The notes: generated by a model not told the origin, from the letters alone. A stretch of 64,000 bases of DNA from Sulfitobacter sp. CW3 (GCF_019392245.1 NZ_JAHXRL010000006.1:1-64000); one strand, 5' to 3'; counted from the first letter of the stretch, positions 1-9,157 are shown. Numbers and translations are program-made.

Positions 1-132
1 GTCGACTGGTACATGAGCGGCAAGATCGAGATCGACCCGATGATCACCCACAAACTGACATTGGACGAAATCAACCACGGCTTCGAGCTGATGCACCAAG
101 GCAAATCAATCCGCGCCGTCGTGGAGTTTTGA
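1..132 (+). CDS. S-(hydroxymethyl)glutathione dehydrogenase / class III alcohol dehydrogenase, C-terminal end
   Basis: Frame 1 is open from the window edge to TGA at 130-132 and encodes the last 43 residues of a protein. The tail, with GFELMHQGKSIR and the ending AVVEF, is the typical C-terminus of zinc-dependent class III alcohol dehydrogenases, which oxidise the glutathione adduct of formaldehyde. The catalytic and zinc-binding residues lie outside the window, so identity rests on the tail only. A hairpin terminator follows directly. Confidence 0.8.
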   Translation, partial: VDWYMSGKIEIDPMITHKLTLDEINHGFELMHQGKSIRAVVEF

Positions 133-160
133 TCTAAACCACAACGACGCAAGCTACGGC

Positions 161-187
161 ACCGCTCCCGATGGGGGCGGTGTTTTT
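161..187 (+). terminator. Rho-independent terminator after the alcohol dehydrogenase
   Basis: ACCGCTCCC pairs with GGGGGCGGT (one G-T wobble) around a 3-nt loop, followed by a T-rich run (GTTTTT). It lies 29 nt after the stop codon and separates the dehydrogenase from the molybdenum hydroxylase operon. Confidence 0.75.
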
Positions 188-314
188 CGTTGGTGGTGTT
201 CCATCCTTTTGGCGCAACGTTGACGCAAAGATATCTTTTGCTTCTACTGACTTCGATATTACCTGAATGGCTTATGTCATACTCAACCGCTCTATACGCC
301 CCGGGAGGCCGTCC

Positions 315-773
315 ATGAAATTGACCGTAAATGGGAAAACGCACGAGGTTGATGTCGAAGACGACATGCCGCTGCTGTGGGTTCTACGAGACGAGCTGGG
401 AATAACGGGCCCGAAATACGGCTGCGGCATTGCGCAATGCGGGGCCTGTACCGTCCACGAGGACGGGGTCGCTGTGCGGTCGTGCCAATTGGCGGCGGGC
501 GATGTGGTGGGCGAAATCACCACCATCGAAGGGCTGGGAACGCCGAACACCTTGCACGCGGTGCAGGAGGCATGGATTGATTTGCAGGTTGCGCAATGCG
601 GATACTGTCAGGCTGGCCAGATCATGCAGGCCGCATCGTTTCTGGATCTGAATTCGGAACCCACCGACGATCAGATCGATGCCGCAATGAGCGGAAATTT
701 ATGCCGCTGCGGAAGCTATCCGCGGATACGTGAGGCGGTGAAATCCGCAGCAACCAAGCTGAGAAGGGTCTGA
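315..773 (+). CDS. iorA: Isoquinoline 1-oxidoreductase-type small subunit, (2Fe-2S)2 protein
   Basis: This is the electron-transfer subunit of a xanthine-dehydrogenase-superfamily molybdenum hydroxylase. From the ATG at 315 it has 152 residues, the normal size. The plant-ferredoxin-type cluster uses C37, C42, C45 and C57 ([13 protein letters not shown]), and the second cluster uses C95, C98, C130 and C132 (CGYC, LCRCG). An upstream in-frame ATG at 267 exists, but GGGAGG at 303-308 is correctly spaced for the ATG at 315, and the protein family begins there. The Mo subunit starts 2 nt after the stop, so the two are surely co-transcribed. Electrons should pass from the Mo centre through this subunit to the cytochrome encoded two genes on. 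The substrate cannot be told from sequence. Confidence 0.9.
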   Translation: MKLTVNGKTHEVDVEDDMPLLWVLRDELGITGPKYGCGIAQCGACTVHEDGVAVRSCQLAAGDVVGEITTIEGLGTPNTLHAVQEAWIDLQVAQCGYCQAGQIMQAASFLDLNSEPTDDQIDAAMSGNLCRCGSYPRIREAVKSAATKLRRV

Positions 774-774
774 G

Positions 775-3015
775 ATGGGGCGCGTAAAAACCATTGCCCG
801 TCGTAGTTTCCTGATCGGCTCGGCCGCCATTGCAGGCGGCGTTGCCTTTGGCACCTATCTTTATAAACGCGAGGGCGAGAACCCGTTGCTTGCCGATCTC
901 AAGCCCGGCGAAACCGCGATCACACCTTACGTCAAGATTGACGCCCAAGGGATTACCCTGATCACCCCGCGTGCCGATGTGGGGCAGGGCGCATGGTCAA
1001 TGCAAGCGCATATGATCGCCGAAGAGCTGGACATTGACCCTGCAACTGCGATCCTGTCGTCGGGGCCTGCCAGTGCAATCTACTACAACGGCGTTGTCGG
1101 GGCCGAAGCGATGCCGATTGCCGCCACATCTGACACAATACTGGCCCGCACGGGGCGCGGTGCTGCGGATGTTATGGGCAAATTGATGGGTCTGCACATT
1201 ACCGGTGGGTCATCGACGGTGCCGGATATGTATGACCGTCTGCGCATGGCAGGGGCCGTCGCGCGCGAAACCCTGATCCGCGCCGCGATGAAGCAAACCG
1301 GCCTGCCGCGCAATCAGCTCAGCACGGAAAACGGCTGCGTTGTGCTGCCGGACGGGCTGAAGATCGAATATCTTGATCTCGCGGTTGCTGCGGCAGACAT
1401 CAAACCGGTTCAGGACGTGACCCTGCGCGATCCGTCGCAATGGCGTTATCTGACCAAGCCGCAAAAGCGTACGGATATGGTGGCCAAATCAACAGGTACG
1501 CTGACCTATGGCATCGATATGGTGATGGACGGCATGGTCTATGCCACCACTCGAACCAACCCCGCGATTGGCGGTGGGATCATCGGCTTTGACGCCGAAG
1601 CGGCGCAAACGATGCGCGGTGTTCGCGATGTGTTGCCGATCAGCGGCGGCATTGCCGTGGTGGCCGATAACACGTGGCGGGCGTTTCAGGCGGCGCAGGC
1701 CGTTGAATGTGACTGGGGCCCGTCGCCTTATATTGGCAACACGGACGAACAGTTTGACGCGGTTGCCAATTCAATGACCGACGATCACCAAGACAGCCGC
1801 TTCAAGGATGAAGGTGACGTAACTGCCGCCCTCGATGGCGCTAAGGTGATCGAGGCCGAGTACCGCATTCCCTATCTGGCGCATGCGCCGCTGGAACCCC
1901 TGAGCGTTGTCGTGAAGATGACGGACACCCGGTTGGACATCTGGACCGGCACGCAAATCCCGCGTTTCGTGCAGGCCAACATGGCCAAGCTGACTGGCTT
2001 GGATGCGGATAATATCCACGTGCATGTCATCATGTCGGGCGGCAGTTTCGGCCGCAGGCTCGAGGATGATTACATCGCCCAAGCTGTCGAAATCGCGATG
2101 CAACTGCCCGATACACCGATCAAGATGATCTGGCAGCGCGAAGAAGACTTTACCCATGATTTCCCCCGCCCGCTGGCCATGGCCCGTGCAAAGGGTGCGG
2201 TGAAATTCGGCGCGCTGGACGTTTTTGATCTGTCGATCGCGGCACCGTCCGTGGCGGAATCCTCGCTTGCGCGGTTGGGCCAGCCTGCGATTGGCCCTGA
2301 TGTGGCGATTGTGGCGGGCGCGTGGGATCAGCCGTTTGCCATCCCCAATTATCGCGTCACGGGATACCGCACACCGGCGATGGTGCCGATCAGCTCTTGG
2401 CGGTCCGTCGGGGCATCCGGCAACGGGTTCCTACACGAGAGTTTCATGGACGAGCTGTGCCATGTCGCTGGCGTTGACCCGCTGAAAGAACGGTTGCGGC
2501 TATGCTGGCACGATCCCTCGCGCAAGGTGCTCGAGGCCGTGGGCGAGATGTCGGATTGGGGCAGCGACCTTGGTCCGAACCGGGGGCGGGGGCTGGCATT
2601 CACGCTTGCGTTCGGCGTGCCCGTCGCCGAGGTGGTCGAGGTCACCAGCACGGATGACGGTATCCGCATCGACAAGGTGTTCGTCGCCGCCGATGTGGGC
2701 CGCGTGCTGGACCACATGAACTTTGAGGCACAGGTCCAAGGCGGGGTTATCTTTGGTCTGGGGCACGCGATGAACTGCGAACTGACCTATCAAGATGGCG
2801 TTGCCGAGCAGGATAATTTTCACGCCTACGAGGGGATGCGTCTGTATCAAACACCCCAGATCATCGTGCGCGGACTTGAGAACGGGGACAAGATCAGGGG
2901 GATCGGCGAACCGGCAGTTCCGCCCGCCGCACCGGCGTTGGCGAATGCGATTTTTGCGGCGACCGGCCAGCGGATCCGCGAATTGCCCCTGTCCAAATCG
3001 ATTGATTTCGTTTGA
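775..3015 (+). CDS. iorB: Isoquinoline 1-oxidoreductase-type large subunit, molybdopterin cytosine dinucleotide-binding
   Basis: The catalytic subunit has 746 residues. The N-terminus carries a twin-arginine signal (RRSFLIGSAAIAGG, residues 9-22), so the folded enzyme and its small subunit are probably exported together to the periplasm. Mo-cofactor contacts are visible as GGSFGRRLEDDY (from residue 422), and the conserved active-site glutamate of the family is in GIGEP (E712). Members of this single-large-chain type hydroxylate N-heterocycles or oxidise aldehydes. The gene sits between iorA and a dihaem cytochrome c, the usual arrangement for enzymes that feed electrons to the respiratory chain. 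The actual substrate is unknown. Isoquinoline is only the name-giving example. Confidence 0.9.
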   Translation: MGRVKTIARRSFLIGSAAIAGGVAFGTYLYKREGENPLLADLKPGETAITPYVKIDAQGITLITPRADVGQGAWSMQAHMIAEELDIDPATAILSSGPASAIYYNGVVGAEAMPIAATSDTILARTGRGAADVMGKLMGLHITGGSSTVPDMYDRLRMAGAVARETLIRAAMKQTGLPRNQLSTENGCVVLPDGLKIEYLDLAVAAADIKPVQDVTLRDPSQWRYLTKPQKRTDMVAKSTGTLTYGIDMVMDGMVYATTRTNPAIGGGIIGFDAEAAQTMRGVRDVLPISGGIAVVADNTWRAFQAAQAVECDWGPSPYIGNTDEQFDAVANSMTDDHQDSRFKDEGDVTAALDGAKVIEAEYRIPYLAHAPLEPLSVVVKMTDTRLDIWTGTQIPRFVQANMAKLTGLDADNIHVHVIMSGGSFGRRLEDDYIAQAVEIAMQLPDTPIKMIWQREEDFTHDFPRPLAMARAKGAVKFGALDVFDLSIAAPSVAESSLARLGQPAIGPDVAIVAGAWDQPFAIPNYRVTGYRTPAMVPISSWRSVGASGNGFLHESFMDELCHVAGVDPLKERLRLCWHDPSRKVLEAVGEMSDWGSDLGPNRGRGLAFTLAFGVPVAEVVEVTSTDDGIRIDKVFVAADVGRVLDHMNFEAQVQGGVIFGLGHAMNCELTYQDGVAEQDNFHAYEGMRLYQTPQIIVRGLENGDKIRGIGEPAVPPAAPALANAIFAATGQRIRELPLSKSIDFV

Positions 3016-3584
3016 GGGGCCTCGTTCTTGCAGTGCTGATCGCCGGGCCAGTGACGGCCCAAGATGCCCCGACCAAGGCACAAGGGCTGGCTGCATGGGA
3101 TGACATCTATGCGGTCACCTCGCATCCGCGCTGCACGAATTGCCACGTGGGGGCGGGCGGCATTCCGATGTGGAACGGCCTGACCTATGGCGCGGATGCG
3201 GTTCATGGCATGCGGGTGCAAGCGGGCGAAAACCGCGTAGGGGCGGAAACAATGCCGTGCCGCACCTGTCATATCGGCGTGGCATCGGCCAACGCGATAC
3301 CCCATGCACCGCCAATGATCGACGACGCGTGGCGACTGCCTCCACCTGAACTGGCGTGGTTGGACAAATCCAGCGAAGACATCTGCGAGCAATTGCGCGA
3401 CCCCGAAACCAATGACGGTTTTACGATGGATGAATTGGCCACCCATCTTGAAACGTCGGCCTTCGTGGCATGGGGCTTTGACCCTGGTGCTGGGCGCAGT
3501 GTCCCGCCGATTGGTTTGGATGAAATGGTCGTCGCGTTAAACTTGTGGGCCGCCGCTGGCACGCCTTGCGCAAGCGATCCGTAG
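3012..3584 (+). CDS. Periplasmic dihaem cytochrome c of the Ior operon
   Basis: A TTG start at 3012 overlaps the iorB stop by 4 nt (TTGA), implying translational coupling. The 190-residue product begins with a signal peptide (MRGLVLAVLIAGPVTA, then QD). It has two c-type haem sites, CTNCH at 41-45 and CRTCH at 83-87. It is the likely electron acceptor of the IorAB enzyme in the periplasm, passing electrons towards the terminal oxidase. The non-ATG start is supported because the signal peptide begins exactly there and no other start lies upstream of it in frame. Confidence 0.85.
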   Translation: MRGLVLAVLIAGPVTAQDAPTKAQGLAAWDDIYAVTSHPRCTNCHVGAGGIPMWNGLTYGADAVHGMRVQAGENRVGAETMPCRTCHIGVASANAIPHAPPMIDDAWRLPPPELAWLDKSSEDICEQLRDPETNDGFTMDELATHLETSAFVAWGFDPGAGRSVPPIGLDEMVVALNLWAAAGTPCASDP

Positions 3585-3632
3585 CGTAGCAAAACCCCTT
3601 GACCTAACGCGATGCTGATTGTTCGGTAGGTC

Positions 3633-4673
3633 ATGGACATTTTGCACATCACCCGCCCCGCCGCCGTCACTGGTCTTTATGACATTCCCATGCCGTCCGT
3701 GGATGCGCAGGCCGCGCAAACGCTGGTCGCACGCTGCCCGGTTGCGGGGGAAACCCCGCTTGTTCAGGCCGAAGCTTTGGCCGTCGAGGCTGGCGTGGCC
3801 GAGCTGTGGGTCAAAGATGAACGGGGCCGTATGGGGCTGGGCAGTTTCAAGGCGTTGGGGGCGGCATATGTCATTGCGTGCGACAAGGAACGCGGCGATC
3901 ATCGCGGGCGCACCTATGTCACGGCCAGTGCTGGCAATCATGGCATGTCCGTGGCCGCAGGGGCGCATGCCTTTGGCGCGAAATCTGTGGTGTATATCTC
4001 TGAAACCGTCCCCGAAAGCTTTGCCGCGCGGCTGGCCGATCAGGGCGCGCACGTGGTCCGCGAGGGGGCAACATACGAGGATAGCATGGCCGCAGCGCAA
4101 GCCGCCGCAGACGCGAACGGCTGGGCGCTTTTGTCCGATAGTTCGTGGCCCGGATATACCGAACGCCCGCACCGCCTGATGGAGGGCTATCTGGTCTTGA
4201 TGGCCGAGACGATTGCCCAAATGTCGACCCCGCCCACGCATATATTCTTGCAGGCTGGTGTCGGCGGTCTGGCGGGGGCGTGCGCCGCATTGGCGCGGCA
4301 GGCATGGGGTGGCGCGCCGCGTATCATCGTGGTCGAACCCGATGCTGCCGCGGCCTTGCACGGATCAATCAAGGCGGGTGCCCCGACTGAGAGCACCGGA
4401 CCGGTCAGCGACATGGGGCGACTGGACTGCAAAATGCCATCGCTGATCGCGCTGAAAGGGCTGGCGCGGGATGCCGATGCATTCGCCCTGATATCCGAGG
4501 GCGAAGGACAAGCCGGTGCAGGGGCGGCGATGGTTGCCGGACTTCCGTCCAGCCCGTCGGGTGCCGCAGGGATCGCTGGCCTGTTGGCACTGTCGGATGC
4601 GCAAAAGGACGATCTGGGGATCACCGCAGCATCGGTTGTCCTGACGGTGCTTAGCGAAGGTCCGGCGATCTGA
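3633..4673 (+). CDS. Diaminopropionate ammonia-lyase-like PLP enzyme
   Basis: The 346-residue fold-type II PLP enzyme resembles 2,3-diaminopropionate ammonia-lyase (DpaL). The motif KDERGRMGLGSFKALG carries the Schiff-base lysine K73, and a glycine-rich phosphate loop (GVGGLAGA) lies near residue 210. The family eliminates ammonia from diamino acids or hydroxyamino acids to give 2-oxo acids. The next gene starts inside its stop codon (TGATG), and the third gene overlaps again, so the three form one translational unit. In ectoine-degradation (eut) clusters a threonine-dehydratase-like PLP protein (EutB) sits beside an M24 hydrolase and EutA. This gene could fill that place, but its sequence looks closer to DpaL than to EutB. 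Confidence 0.75.
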   Translation: MDILHITRPAAVTGLYDIPMPSVDAQAAQTLVARCPVAGETPLVQAEALAVEAGVAELWVKDERGRMGLGSFKALGAAYVIACDKERGDHRGRTYVTASAGNHGMSVAAGAHAFGAKSVVYISETVPESFAARLADQGAHVVREGATYEDSMAAAQAAADANGWALLSDSSWPGYTERPHRLMEGYLVLMAETIAQMSTPPTHIFLQAGVGGLAGACAALARQAWGGAPRIIVVEPDAAAALHGSIKAGAPTESTGPVSDMGRLDCKMPSLIALKGLARDADAFALISEGEGQAGAGAAMVAGLPSSPSGAAGIAGLLALSDAQKDDLGITAASVVLTVLSEGPAI

Positions 4674-5818
4674 TGCGTGGGTTTGCGCAAAGCGAATACG
4701 AACTTCGGCTGGCCCGCGCGCAAAAGCTGATGGCCGCCCATGACCTGTCTGCAATGCTGCTGACGACCGAGGCTGAAATCAGGTATTTCACCGGATTTCT
4801 GACGCGGTTTTGGGAAAGCCCGTCACGGGCGTGGTATCTGGTGGTGCCTGCCACGGGCAAACCGGTTGCGGTGATACCGTCGATTGGTGCGGCGCTCATG
4901 GCCCAGACATGGGTGGATGACATCCGCACATGGCGCGCGCCCGATCCTGCCGATGACGGCATCAGCCTGTTGGCCGATACCCTGAACGAAATCGCAGGCA
5001 CAGGCCGCATTGGCATTCCGTCTGGCCCTGAAACATATTTGCGCATTCCTCAATCCGACTGGGGTTGGATCAAGTCTGGGACATTCGGACAGTTTGTGCC
5101 CGATAGCGGGATCACGGCCCGTTTACGGGCGGTCAAATCCGACGCGGAGATTTCCAAGATCGAAACCGCCTGCACCATTGCGGGGCGGGCCTTTGCCCGT
5201 GTGCCGCAAATCGCGGCGCAAGGCCGGGCGCTGTCCGCGGTCTTTCGCGACTTTCAACGGCTGCTGCTTGAGGAAGGGGCCGATTGGGTGCCCTATCTGG
5301 CCGGCGGCGCGGATCGCGATGGTTATGGGGATGTGATTTCCCCCGCAGCAGACAGGCCATTGGCGCAGGGCGATGTGTTGATGCTGGATACGGGCGCGGT
5401 GTTTGACGGCTATTTCTGCGACTATGACCGGAATTTCGCCATCGGGCCTGCTTCGGCGATTGCGCGCGATGCCCATGCGCGGTTGATTGATGCGGTGAAT
5501 GCGGCTGCGGATATTGCCCGCCCGGGCACAACAGCAGCAGAGCTGTTCCATGCGATGGACAAGGTCGTGACCGGCGGGGCAGGTGGATCGGACGCGGGGC
5601 GTCTGGGGCATGGGCTGGGCATGCAACTGACCGAAGGCATGTCGCTGATCGCCGCTGACCCGACTGTGCTGGTCGCCGGAATGGTTCTGACGCTTGAGCC
5701 GGGGATTGATACGGTTGACGGTCGCATCATGGTGCACGAGGAAAACATCGTGATCACGCCGGACGGCTGCCGGTTCCTAAGCCCGCGTGCGGGCCCCGAC
5801 ATGGTGGTGATCGAATGA
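4673..5818 (+). CDS. M24 family metallopeptidase / hydrolase
   Basis: The 381-residue protein has the N-terminal creatinase-type domain and a C-terminal pita-bread domain. All five metal ligands of the M24 fold are present: D239 and D250 (MLDTGA, CDYDRN), H313 (GHGLGM), E342 (LEPGID) and E356 (HEEN). It could be an Xaa-Pro dipeptidase, or an amide or ring hydrolase such as the ectoine hydrolase EutD/DoeA. Neighbouring EutA-like and PLP lyase genes favour a catabolic hydrolase over general peptide turnover, but the N-terminal domain does not clearly match DoeA as I remember it. It starts 1 nt inside the preceding stop and overlaps the next gene by 4 nt. Confidence 0.75.
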   Translation: MRGFAQSEYELRLARAQKLMAAHDLSAMLLTTEAEIRYFTGFLTRFWESPSRAWYLVVPATGKPVAVIPSIGAALMAQTWVDDIRTWRAPDPADDGISLLADTLNEIAGTGRIGIPSGPETYLRIPQSDWGWIKSGTFGQFVPDSGITARLRAVKSDAEISKIETACTIAGRAFARVPQIAAQGRALSAVFRDFQRLLLEEGADWVPYLAGGADRDGYGDVISPAADRPLAQGDVLMLDTGAVFDGYFCDYDRNFAIGPASAIARDAHARLIDAVNAAADIARPGTTAAELFHAMDKVVTGGAGGSDAGRLGHGLGMQLTEGMSLIAADPTVLVAGMVLTLEPGIDTVDGRIMVHEENIVITPDGCRFLSPRAGPDMVVIE

Positions 5819-6558
5819 GCTATCCCTATCAATCGGTCCCGACGTTACCTCCGGCGCTTGGTTTGATCGTCTTGCAGGCCGACGAAACGCTTGAGGGGGA
5901 CATGCGCACGATGATGCCACTGGAAACCGCGTTTTACGTCAGCCGTGTGCCCAGTGGCGATGCCGTGACCACGGATACTTTGGCTGAAATGGCCGCGCAT
6001 TTAAGCCGCGCGGCAGGGCTGCTGCCCCATGCGGCCCGTTTTGCCAGCATCGGCTATGGGTGCACGTCCGGGGCTGCCGAAATCGGGCCTGAACGCGTGG
6101 CTGGGTTGATCCGCGCGGGGGCAGACAGCCCGCATGTGACCAATCCGCTGAGCGCGCTGATCGCGGCGTGTCAGCATCTGGGGGTGACACGGCTGGGGCT
6201 TTTGTCGCCCTATGTCGCGCAAGTGTCTGCCAAATTGCGCGATGCCCTTGGTCGCGACGGCATTGAAACGCCGGTTTTCGGCAGCTTTGACGAGGCAGAG
6301 GAAGCCAAAGTCGTGCGCATCGACGCCGCATCCATTGTCGCAGCGGCGGTCGATCTGGCGTCGCAGGGCGGGACAGAGGCGGTTTTTCTAAGCTGCACCA
6401 ATCTGCGCACGCTGAATGTGATTGACCGGATCGAACGCGAAACCGGGCTGCCGTGTCTTTCCAGCAATCAGGTTTTGGCGTGGCATATGGCGCAGGCCGC
6501 AGGGATCACCGCACTGATACCGGGGCGCTTGGGGCAATCTGAGGCCACGGTGCCCTAG
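5815..6558 (+). CDS. EutA / maleate isomerase-like Asp/Glu racemase superfamily protein
   Basis: The 247-residue protein has two cysteines at the positions used by cysteine-dependent racemases, decarboxylases and maleate isomerases: C83 in GYGCTSGA and C194 in SCTNL. EutA of ectoine utilisation belongs to this group, as does arylmalonate decarboxylase. The gene overlaps the M24 hydrolase by 4 nt (ATGA) and closes the three-gene unit. The reaction is not known. An epimerisation or isomerisation of a small acid released by the two upstream enzymes is the simplest guess. Confidence 0.75.
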   Translation: MSYPYQSVPTLPPALGLIVLQADETLEGDMRTMMPLETAFYVSRVPSGDAVTTDTLAEMAAHLSRAAGLLPHAARFASIGYGCTSGAAEIGPERVAGLIRAGADSPHVTNPLSALIAACQHLGVTRLGLLSPYVAQVSAKLRDALGRDGIETPVFGSFDEAEEAKVVRIDAASIVAAAVDLASQGGTEAVFLSCTNLRTLNVIDRIERETGLPCLSSNQVLAWHMAQAAGITALIPGRLGQSEATVP

Positions 6559-6633
6559 GCCCACGCCTGCACCGACAAAACTAAAAATTGATCTATTTGC
6601 GAAAATTGAAGGCCATTCGGGGCATTGATCCAC

Positions 6634-6662
6634 TTGACGATGGTCATGTGTTGGCATACCTC
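6634..6662 (+). promoter_or_regulatory. Sigma-70-like promoter of tRNA-Gly
   Basis: TTGACG at 6634-6639 and TACCTC at 6657-6662 are separated by 17 nt. The predicted start falls about 6 nt before the mature 5' end of the tRNA. Confidence 0.5.
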
Positions 6663-6674
6663 AGACGTCGTTGA

Positions 6675-6749
6675 GCGGGCGTTGTGTAATGGTTAAGACC
6701 TCAGTTTTCCAAACTGAAGATGAGGGTTCGATTCCCTCCGCCCGCTCCA
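6675..6749 (+). tRNA. tRNA-Gly (anticodon TCC)
   Basis: The acceptor arms GCGGGCG (6675-6681) and CGCCCGC (6739-6745) pair perfectly, followed by discriminator T and an encoded CCA. The anticodon loop TTTCCAA gives anticodon TCC, reading GGA/GGG glycine codons. The T arm GGGTTCGATTCCC is standard. Its length of 75 nt is normal. The rest of the 6559-6865 gap shows no other gene. Confidence 0.97.
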
Positions 6750-6865
6750 ACAGATTATTCCCTTAAATTCAGACTGCTATGATTTGCCGCAAGCGGTGAC
6801 CCTTTGTCGGGCTTGACCCCATGCGCGGTGCAGGCGATGACACAAGTGTTTGAAAAGGAATTCTG

Positions 6866-8662
6866 ATGGCCCGCACGCCCACGCCCGCACCCGCGCATGA
6901 AGAGCGCGAAAAATCCAAGCAGCTTGGCGCTTTGCGTGCCCTTGCCCCTTTTGTGCGGCCTTATCGCGGCCTGATGATTGCGGCGGTTCTGGCGTTGATC
7001 ACCACGGCGATGATTTCGCTGATGCTGCCACTGGCCGTGCGCCGGGTGATTGATAACTTTGGCAGCGGCGAACAATTGCTGGATCAGTATTTCATCGCCG
7101 CCTTGATTATTGCCGCGTTTTTGGCAATCGGGACGGGGCTGCGCTATGCGCTGGTCACGCGGTTTGGCGAACGGGTGGTCGCGGATATTCGCAAGGCCGT
7201 GTTCGACCGCGTTATCGGGATGAGCCCGTCGTTTTACGAACGCATCATGACCGGAGAGGTTCTGAGCCGGATCACCACCGATACCACGCTTATTCTGTCC
7301 GTGATCGGATCGTCGGTATCCATCGCGCTGCGCAATATGCTGATTTTCAGCGGCGGGTTGATCTTGATGCTGTTTACCTCGGCCAAGCTGACCGGGATGG
7401 TGTTGTTGCTGGTTCCGGCCGTGATCGTGCCGATCCTTGTGCTGGGGCGCAAGTTGCGTGTGATCAGCCGCGAAAACCAGGATTGGATCGCGGCCAGTTC
7501 GGGCAATGCGTCGGAAAGCCTAAGTGCTGTGCAGACCGTACAGGCCTTTACCCACGAGGCCGCAAGCCGCGCGCAATTCGCGCAAATGACCGAAGCGTCC
7601 TATGATGCGGCGCGTCGCCGGATCAAGACGCGGGCGTTGATGACGGTCATCGTGATCTTTTTGGTCTTTGCCGGTGTTGTTGGGGTGTTGTGGATGGGCG
7701 CGCGGGATGTGCGGGCGGGCGATATGACGCCCGGTGCGTTGGTTCAATTCGTGATCTACGCGGTGATGGTGGCCGGCGGCGTGGCGGCATTGTCGGAAAT
7801 CTGGGGCGAATTGCAGCGTGCAGCCGGCGCGACCGAGCGTCTGGTGGAGCTGCTGCAAACCAACGACGACGTACACGATCCGGACACGTCAGCCGAATTG
7901 CCCAACCCGGTGGCGGGGCGCATCGTTTTTGAAGATGTGCAATTTTCCTATCCTGCGCGCCCGGGTGTGCAAGCGCTGGATGGCATCAACCTGACAATCA
8001 ATCCCGGCGAAACCGTTGCCTTTGTCGGCCCGTCGGGGGCAGGTAAGACAACGATCATCCAGATGATCCTGCGGTTCTATGACCCGCAATCGGGGCGGAT
8101 CACCCTAGATGGGATCGATCTGCGTGATGTGGCGCGCGACGCATTCCGGCGCTCGGTCGCACTTGTGCCGCAAGATCCGGTTATCTTTGCCACCTCGGCG
8201 CGCGAGAACATCCGCTTTGGGCGGCTGGACGCGACGGATGCCGAAATCATCGCAGCAGCCGAAGCGGCGGCAGCACATCAGTTCATCAGCGAACTGCCCG
8301 ATGGCTATGACAGTTATCTGGGCGAACGCGGTGTGATGTTGTCGGGCGGGCAAAAACAACGCATCGCCATTGCGCGGGCAATCTTGCGGGATGCACCTGT
8401 GTTGCTGTTGGACGAAGCCACCAGCGCGCTGGACGCGGAAAGCGAACGCGCTGTGCAGCATGCGGTCGATCAACTTAGCGCAGATCGCACGACATTGATC
8501 GTCGCGCACCGCTTGGCGACTGTCAAAAAGGCGGACCGTATCGTGGTGCTGGAAGCGGGGCGGATTGTCGACACGGGCACCCATGATGAGCTGGTCGAGC
8601 AAGGCGGGCTGTATGCGCGTTTGGCACGGTTGCAGTTCACCGACGGCATTGCTGCTGAATAA
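6866..8662 (+). CDS. ABC transporter, fused permease-ATPase (MsbA/multidrug exporter type)
   Basis: The 598-residue half-transporter has six predicted membrane segments in residues 35-320 followed by a nucleotide-binding domain. Walker A is GPSGAGKTT (from residue 388), the signature is LSGGQKQR (from 492), Walker B is VLLLDEATSALD and the H-loop is VAHRL. This order is that of homodimeric exporters of lipids or drugs such as MsbA and LmrA. The N-terminus (charged, with EEREKSKQ) precedes the first membrane segment without a signal peptide. No partner gene is adjacent, which fits a homodimer. The substrate is unknown. Confidence 0.88.
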   Translation: MARTPTPAPAHEEREKSKQLGALRALAPFVRPYRGLMIAAVLALITTAMISLMLPLAVRRVIDNFGSGEQLLDQYFIAALIIAAFLAIGTGLRYALVTRFGERVVADIRKAVFDRVIGMSPSFYERIMTGEVLSRITTDTTLILSVIGSSVSIALRNMLIFSGGLILMLFTSAKLTGMVLLLVPAVIVPILVLGRKLRVISRENQDWIAASSGNASESLSAVQTVQAFTHEAASRAQFAQMTEASYDAARRRIKTRALMTVIVIFLVFAGVVGVLWMGARDVRAGDMTPGALVQFVIYAVMVAGGVAALSEIWGELQRAAGATERLVELLQTNDDVHDPDTSAELPNPVAGRIVFEDVQFSYPARPGVQALDGINLTINPGETVAFVGPSGAGKTTIIQMILRFYDPQSGRITLDGIDLRDVARDAFRRSVALVPQDPVIFATSARENIRFGRLDATDAEIIAAAEAAAAHQFISELPDGYDSYLGERGVMLSGGQKQRIAIARAILRDAPVLLLDEATSALDAESERAVQHAVDQLSADRTTLIVAHRLATVKKADRIVVLEAGRIVDTGTHDELVEQGGLYARLARLQFTDGIAAE

Positions 8663-8728
8663 AACGCTTGTCTATCTCTGCCTAAGGTGGAAACTATCAG
8701 GCGCAAATAAAACCACAGGGAGATGATC

Positions 8729-9157
8729 ATGGGTTTATGGAGTTTCGTTAAAGACGCCGGTAAAAAAGTATTCGGCGGCGACGAGAAAGAAGTTACAGGC
8801 GCGGCCTTGCAGGACGAATTGAAAGAACTGGGCCTTGATGCCGAAGGTCTGGACATTCAGGTTGATGGCGACAAAGTTACCGTTTCAGGCAAAGCCGTCA
8901 GTCAAGAGATGAAAGAAAAAGTCATTCTGGCCGTCGGCAACGTCGAAGGTGTTGCAGCCGTCGAAGAAGACATGAGCGGCGGTGACGGCGATGGTACGTT
9001 CCACACCGTTGAAAAGGGCGACACGCTTTGGGGTATCTCGGCCAAGACCCTTGGCAATGGCGCACGCTACGAAGAGATTTTCGAGGCCAACCGCCCGATG
9101 TTGACGCACCCAGACAAAATCTATCCGGGTCAAATGCTGCGTATTCCAGCAAAATAA
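8729..9157 (+). CDS. kbp: BON-LysM protein, Kbp (YgaU) type
   Basis: From the ATG at 8729 the protein has 142 residues and begins MGLWSFVKDAGKKVFGG, close to the start of E. coli Kbp. An earlier in-frame ATG at 8723 overlaps the ribosome binding site AGGGAG and is unlikely to be used. A BON domain covers residues 25-75, a short acidic and glycine linker follows, and a LysM domain (GDTLWGISAKTLGN to PGQMLRIP) ends the protein. There is no signal peptide. In E. coli Kbp binds potassium in the cytoplasm and is induced by osmotic stress. The same role is inferred here. A terminator follows 45 nt downstream. Confidence 0.9.
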   Translation: MGLWSFVKDAGKKVFGGDEKEVTGAALQDELKELGLDAEGLDIQVDGDKVTVSGKAVSQEMKEKVILAVGNVEGVAAVEEDMSGGDGDGTFHTVEKGDTLWGISAKTLGNGARYEEIFEANRPMLTHPDKIYPGQMLRIPAK

